Part shown: positions 6,135-8,700 of the stretch, piece by piece
Layout of the letters: each line of letters begins with the position of its first letter
Numbering within the stretch: position 1 is the first letter of the stretch
Assembly: GCA_027296925.1 (NCBI GenBank)
Contig: JAPUIP010000590.1
Location: 1 to 8,700, forward strand
Length of the DNA stretch: 8,700 nucleotides
Direction of reading: 5' to 3'
From: Candidatus Poribacteria bacterium
GTDB taxonomy: Bacteria; Poribacteria; WGA-4E; PCPOR2b
The notes under the pieces: generated by a model
What the model was told of the DNA's origin: nothing
Database searches by the model: none
Seen by the model: the letters and a program-made list of their open reading frames with translations, nothing else
Translations under genes and position numbers: made by a program

Positions 6135-6566
6135 ATGAAAGTCAAGATCAAGCGTCTCGACAAAACGCTCCCTCTGCCGAGGTATGAAACGGACGGTTCC
6201 GTCGGCTTTGACCTCCTGTGTCGTGAATCAGTGACAATCGAGCCACAGGCGGTGGGGCTGATTCCTGCAAACGTCATCGTCGAGACGCCGCCGGGATACA
6301 TGCTCATGGTGACGCTGCGAAGTAGCACGCCTCGCAAACGGGGGCTGCTCATCCCACACGGGCTCGGTGTCATCGATCAGGATTACTGCGGCGAAGGCGA
6401 CGAGATCCAGATTCAGGTCTATAATTTCACCGGCCGCGCCGTCACGATCGAACGCGGCGATAAGATTGCGCAAGGTATCTTTGTGAGAGTGGATAAGGCG
6501 GAGTGGGTGGAGGTATCTGAGATGGGTTCAGAGACGCGCAGCGGGTTTGGCAGCACGGATCAGTAG
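6135..6566 (+). CDS. dut: dUTP diphosphatase (dUTPase)
   Basis: This 143-residue enzyme of the trimeric dUTPase family hydrolyses dUTP to dUMP and pyrophosphate. It keeps uracil out of DNA and feeds thymidylate synthase. All five family motifs can be found: GSVGFDL (21-27), LRSSTPRKRGLL (61-72), GVIDQDYCG (78-86, with catalytic Asp81 and base-stacking Tyr84), RGDKIAQGIF (107-116) and the C-terminal arm RSGFGSTD (135-142). Motif 2 has RSS rather than the usual RSG, as in dCTP deaminases. After motif 3 there are about three extra residues (GDE, 88-90), and the arm lacks one glycine of GGFGST. The start at ATG 6135 matches homologous N-termini (MKVKIKRLD); a TTG at 6126 overlapping the VOC stop (TTGA) is the alternative. 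thyA and folA follow, forming a dTMP module. Confidence 0.92.
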   Translation: MKVKIKRLDKTLPLPRYETDGSVGFDLLCRESVTIEPQAVGLIPANVIVETPPGYMLMVTLRSSTPRKRGLLIPHGLGVIDQDYCGEGDEIQIQVYNFTGRAVTIERGDKIAQGIFVRVDKAEWVEVSEMGSETRSGFGSTDQ

Positions 6567-6571
6567 AGGCT

Positions 6572-6600
6572 TCAAACTCGCCTGGCACATCACGAGTTGA
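6572..6600 (+). repeat. Inverted repeat between dut and thyA
   Basis: TCAAACTCG (6572-6580) pairs with CGAGTTGA (6593-6600) over 8 bp with one bulged A and a 12-nt loop. No T-run follows, so it is not an intrinsic terminator. It may be an mRNA hairpin that separates dut and thyA expression. Confidence 0.4.
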
Positions 6601-6625
6601 GATGTTGATGAAACGATAGTATTTT
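6597..6625 (+). promoter_or_regulatory. Possible internal promoter before thyA
   Basis: TTGAGA (6597-6602) and TATTTT (6620-6625) are separated by 17 bp, with a predicted start near 6632, just before the thyA ribosome-binding site. The 84-bp gap is the largest within this gene run, which fits an internal promoter. The boxes are only moderate, and the -35 overlaps the inverted repeat. Confidence 0.3.
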
Positions 6626-6650
6626 CTCCGTTGTTCAGAAGGACAAGCAG

Positions 6651-7469
6651 ATGAGACAGTATTTAGATGCGCTAAAAAATATCATGGAGAATGGCGTGGA
6701 CCGCGAAGGGCGCAACGGTCCCACCCGCGCTCTATTCGGAATGCAGATGCGCTACGATATGGCGGATGGTTTCCCAGCCGTGACGACCAAGAAGCTATTC
6801 TTCGATACGATGAAGGCGGAGCTCTTGTGCTTTTTAAGTGGCAGTTCGGACGTGAAAGATTTTCAGAGATTGGGTTGTCATATCTGGGACGCCAACGCAG
6901 ACGCTGATTACTGGAAGCCTAAGGCGCGGTTTGACGGGGATCTGGGACGAATATACGGCGTGCAGTGGCGGTCATGGCAAACCCCCGGTCGGGAGACGAT
7001 AGATCAACTCGCCGAAGTGATTGCGGGAATTCAGAAAAATCCCTATAGCCGCCGTCTTGTGGTGACCGCCTGGAATCCGGGTGAACTCGACCAGATGGCG
7101 CTTGAACCGTGTCACATCTTCTTCCAGTTTTTTGTGGCGAATGGCGAACTGTCGGTACAGATGTACCAGCGGAGTTGCGATATGTTTTTGGGCGTGCCGT
7201 TTAATATTGCCTCGTATGCGCTGCTGTTGCGCATGATCGCCCAGGTCACCGGTTTAAAGCCAGGTGAGTTTATTCACACCTTGGGCGATGCCCACATCTA
7301 TCACGTCCATTTTGACGCGGTCAAAAAACAGTTGCAGAGAGAACCACTGAAACTCCCCTCGCTTTCTCTGAACCCAGATATAAAGTCGATTGACGACTTC
7401 AAAATGAGCGACATCAAGCTACGCAATTACAAACATCACGGCGTCATCAAAGCGCCAATGGTGGTGTAG
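6651..7469 (+). CDS. thyA: Thymidylate synthase (ThyA type)
   Basis: This 272-residue enzyme methylates dUMP to dTMP using 5,10-methylene-tetrahydrofolate and releases dihydrofolate. The nucleophile is Cys154 in EPCHIFFQFFV. Other family residues are Arg18 near the N-terminus (DREG, phosphate binding), SRRLVVTAWNP (133-143), QRSCDMFLGVPFNIASYALL (173-192, with Arg174, Asp177 and Asn185), HTLGDAHIYHVH (209-220, with Tyr216), and a C-terminal IKAPMVV. Compared with the 264-residue E. coli enzyme it carries a short insertion around residues 86-95 (DYWKPKARF), known from other bacterial ThyA subgroups. AAGGA at 6639-6643 is 7 nt before the ATG. It is followed almost immediately by folA, which recycles the dihydrofolate made here. 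Confidence 0.97.
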   Translation: MRQYLDALKNIMENGVDREGRNGPTRALFGMQMRYDMADGFPAVTTKKLFFDTMKAELLCFLSGSSDVKDFQRLGCHIWDANADADYWKPKARFDGDLGRIYGVQWRSWQTPGRETIDQLAEVIAGIQKNPYSRRLVVTAWNPGELDQMALEPCHIFFQFFVANGELSVQMYQRSCDMFLGVPFNIASYALLLRMIAQVTGLKPGEFIHTLGDAHIYHVHFDAVKKQLQREPLKLPSLSLNPDIKSIDDFKMSDIKLRNYKHHGVIKAPMVV

Positions 7470-7472
7470 GGA
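7468..7472 (+). promoter_or_regulatory. Shine-Dalgarno site for folA
   Basis: AGGGA overlaps the thyA stop codon. It is 8 nt from the ATG at 7481 but only 2 nt from the in-frame ATG at 7475, so 7481 is preferred. Confidence 0.55.
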
Positions 7473-7480
7473 AAATGGGA

Positions 7481-7969
7481 ATGCGAATCTCCATTATTGC
7501 AGCCATGGACAAAAACCGGTTGATCGGTCAAGACAACCGGCTCCCTTGGAGGCTGCCAGCCGATATGAAACACTTTCGTCGCATGACGTTGGGCAAGCCG
7601 GTGGTGATGGGGCGGAAGACCTTTGAATCACTCGGCAGACCGCTGAAGAAGCGCACCAATATCATCGTGACGCACGACTGTGATTATCGGGCAGAGGGCT
7701 GCATTGTGGCACACTCTGTCGAGGAAGCCCTGGCGACTGTCAAAGCAAACGAAGAGGTGATGATCATCGGCGGCAGTTCGATCTATGCGCAATTCCTGCC
7801 GCGTGCGGATCGCCTTTATTTAACGCTAGTTCACGATTGCTTTGAAGGAGAAGTTTACTTTCCGGCGTTCAATCTGGAAGAGTGGCAAGAGGCGAAACGG
7901 ATCGACCACCAGCCAGACGAAAAAAATCCGTATCCCTACAGCTTTCTGTTCCTTCACCGAAGGAGTTAA
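7481..7969 (+). CDS. folA: Dihydrofolate reductase
   Basis: This 162-residue enzyme reduces dihydrofolate to tetrahydrofolate with NADPH, closing the cycle with ThyA. The length is normal for bacterial FolA. Visible hallmarks are MRISIIAAMDKNRLIGQDNR (1-20), LPWRLPADMKHF (21-32, with Trp23, proton-relay Asp28 and Phe32), GKPVVMGRKTFESLGRPL (38-55, NADPH binding), Arg58 (folate glutamate contact), IIGGSSIYAQFLP (95-107) and the late strand LYLTLVHDCFEGEVYFP. GGSSIY replaces the more common GGxxxY filling but keeps the Gly-Gly. The start at 7481 gives the usual family N-terminus; 7475 would add Met-Gly. The gene begins 11 nt after the thyA stop, and its 3' end contains the ribosome-binding site of the ThuA gene. 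Confidence 0.96.
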   Translation: MRISIIAAMDKNRLIGQDNRLPWRLPADMKHFRRMTLGKPVVMGRKTFESLGRPLKKRTNIIVTHDCDYRAEGCIVAHSVEEALATVKANEEVMIIGGSSIYAQFLPRADRLYLTLVHDCFEGEVYFPAFNLEEWQEAKRIDHQPDEKNPYPYSFLFLHRRS

Positions 7970-7971
7970 AT

Positions 7972-8622
7972 ATGTCCAACAATCCGCTTCAACTCTGCAT
8001 GCTCTCTGGCTCTTTTGAATATGATTCGGAGACATCGCTCACACGTTTCCGAGATTATATCGAGGACAATCACCCGGTTCAATCGACGCTGATTATTTAT
8101 CAGACGGAGAACGACGATCAGTCCCTCGAACCGCTGGAAGATGCAGACGTGCTATTGGTGTTCACGCGCCGGCTGAATACCACCGGCAGGGAGCTTGAAC
8201 GTCTCCGGGCGTACTGCGCTCAAGGAAAACCAATCGTAGGGGTACGAACGGCAAGCCACGCCTACCAGAATTGGCTGGCATTTGATCAAGAGGTCCTTGG
8301 CGGTAACTACCAGGGACATTACGGTTCGGGACAGATTGCTCGCGTTGAAATTGAACATGGAGCAGAAGGTCATCCGATTCTACACGGCATCTCGAACTTC
8401 GATTCCTACGGAAGTCTGTATAAAAATACGCCGCTCGTTGCGGATACAACACTGCTGCTGACAGGAAAGACAGAAGAACACACGGAACCCGTGGCATGGA
8501 CGCGATTGCACCGGGGCGGTCGTGTCTTCTACACATCGCTCGGACACCAGAAAGATTTCGCGGTTGAGATGTTTCTCCGTCTGCTTGCCAATGCGGTGTT
8601 TTGGGCCGCCGGACGGTTATAA
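7972..8622 (+). CDS. ThuA-like domain protein
   Basis: This 216-residue protein belongs to the ThuA family (trehalose utilisation), with a class I glutamine-amidotransferase-like fold. DADVLLVFTRRL (about 57-68), LRAYCAQGKPIVGVRTASHAY (about 78-98) and NYQGHYGSGQ (about 112-121) follow the family order. EPVAWTRLHRGGRVFYTSLGH (about 172-192) is the most characteristic stretch. The elbow position, where amidotransferases carry a nucleophilic Cys, reads VRTASHA here, so it is not an amidotransferase. Relatives sit beside sugar oxidoreductases and isomerases in carbohydrate operons. No signal peptide is visible. AAGGAG at 7960-7965, inside the end of folA, is 6 nt from the ATG, and only 2 nt separate the genes, so translation is probably linked. 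The biochemical role remains unclear. Confidence 0.87.
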   Translation: MSNNPLQLCMLSGSFEYDSETSLTRFRDYIEDNHPVQSTLIIYQTENDDQSLEPLEDADVLLVFTRRLNTTGRELERLRAYCAQGKPIVGVRTASHAYQNWLAFDQEVLGGNYQGHYGSGQIARVEIEHGAEGHPILHGISNFDSYGSLYKNTPLVADTTLLLTGKTEEHTEPVAWTRLHRGGRVFYTSLGHQKDFAVEMFLRLLANAVFWAAGRL

Positions 8623-8645
8623 CTCCACGAGTCCGTGAGTCTTTT
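8622..8645 (+). terminator. Weak intrinsic terminator after the ThuA gene
   Basis: ACTCCACG (8622-8629) pairs with CGTGAGT (8634-8640), with one bulged C and a 4-nt AGTC loop, then CTTTT follows. The short stem and four-T tail make it a weak candidate, but it sits exactly at the end of the gene run. Confidence 0.42.
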
Positions 8646-8670
8646 AACCAATCAGTTACGGAGGAATATT

Positions 8671-8700
8671 ATGACTACCATTTTGGCTGTTCCAACAGAT
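8671..8700 (+). CDS. Start of an unidentified gene, partial
   Basis: GGAGG at 8660-8664 lies 6 nt before an ATG, and ten codons (MTTILAVPTD) follow to the window edge. The strong ribosome-binding site and its place after a terminator-like hairpin make a real gene likely. Ten residues are too few to name a family. Confidence 0.6.
   Translation, partial: MTTILAVPTD

Noticed and set aside
7101..7118. ThyA catalytic loop reads ALEPCH instead of the common ALPPCH
   Set aside because: This position is variable in working enzymes (E. coli has Ala), and every residue needed for catalysis is present.
1..8700. CRISPR array, mobile element, toxin-antitoxin or defence island
   Set aside because: No direct-repeat array, transposase, integrase or recognisable defence gene is visible on either strand; nearly all coding space is metabolic.

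Overview
The window looks like chromosomal DNA from an uncultured, moderately GC-rich Gram-negative-type bacterium. Four features point to Candidatus Poribacteria, or a neighbouring group such as Latescibacterota: a secreted glycoside-hydrolase-like protein ending in a FlgD-like / type-IX-style C-terminal domain, an SMP-30 lactonase, a ThuA-domain protein, and sigma70-like promoters with clear Shine-Dalgarno sites. The taxon is an inference from gene content only. I see no rRNA, tRNA, CRISPR array, insertion sequence or phage gene.

Region 1 (1-1117, minus strand) is a two-gene operon. An Rrf2-family regulator is followed 19 nt later by cysK, O-acetylserine sulfhydrylase, which runs off the left edge. 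A near-consensus promoter (TTGACT-N17-TATAAT on the minus strand) drives it, and an 11-bp palindrome lies just downstream of the predicted transcription start. The layout recalls the CymR/CysK regulatory pair of Firmicutes.

Region 2 (1141-4399, plus strand) starts from a back-to-back promoter (TTGACA-N17-TATATT). It encodes a small class I SAM-methyltransferase-like protein overlapping, by ATGA, an 833-residue secreted protein. The latter has a GH67-type N-terminal domain, a barrel-like middle with a WGDE...CxCxxC motif, and a FlgD-like C-terminal domain. This bicistron is the least familiar part of the window.

Region 3 (4400-4812) is a roughly 410-bp stretch without a convincing gene. It holds a possible promoter and a clear dyad (GTGATA-CCT-TATCAC) upstream of the next operon.

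Region 4 (4813-8622, plus strand) is a compact run: SMP-30/gluconolactonase, VOC-family protein, dUTPase (dut), thymidylate synthase (thyA), dihydrofolate reductase (folA) and a ThuA-like protein. The three middle enzymes form a complete dTMP module: dUTPase supplies dUMP, ThyA methylates it using methylene-tetrahydrofolate, and FolA regenerates tetrahydrofolate. The flanking genes look like sugar or carbohydrate-derivative metabolism. A weak terminator hairpin follows the ThuA gene, and the first ten codons of another gene start at 8671.
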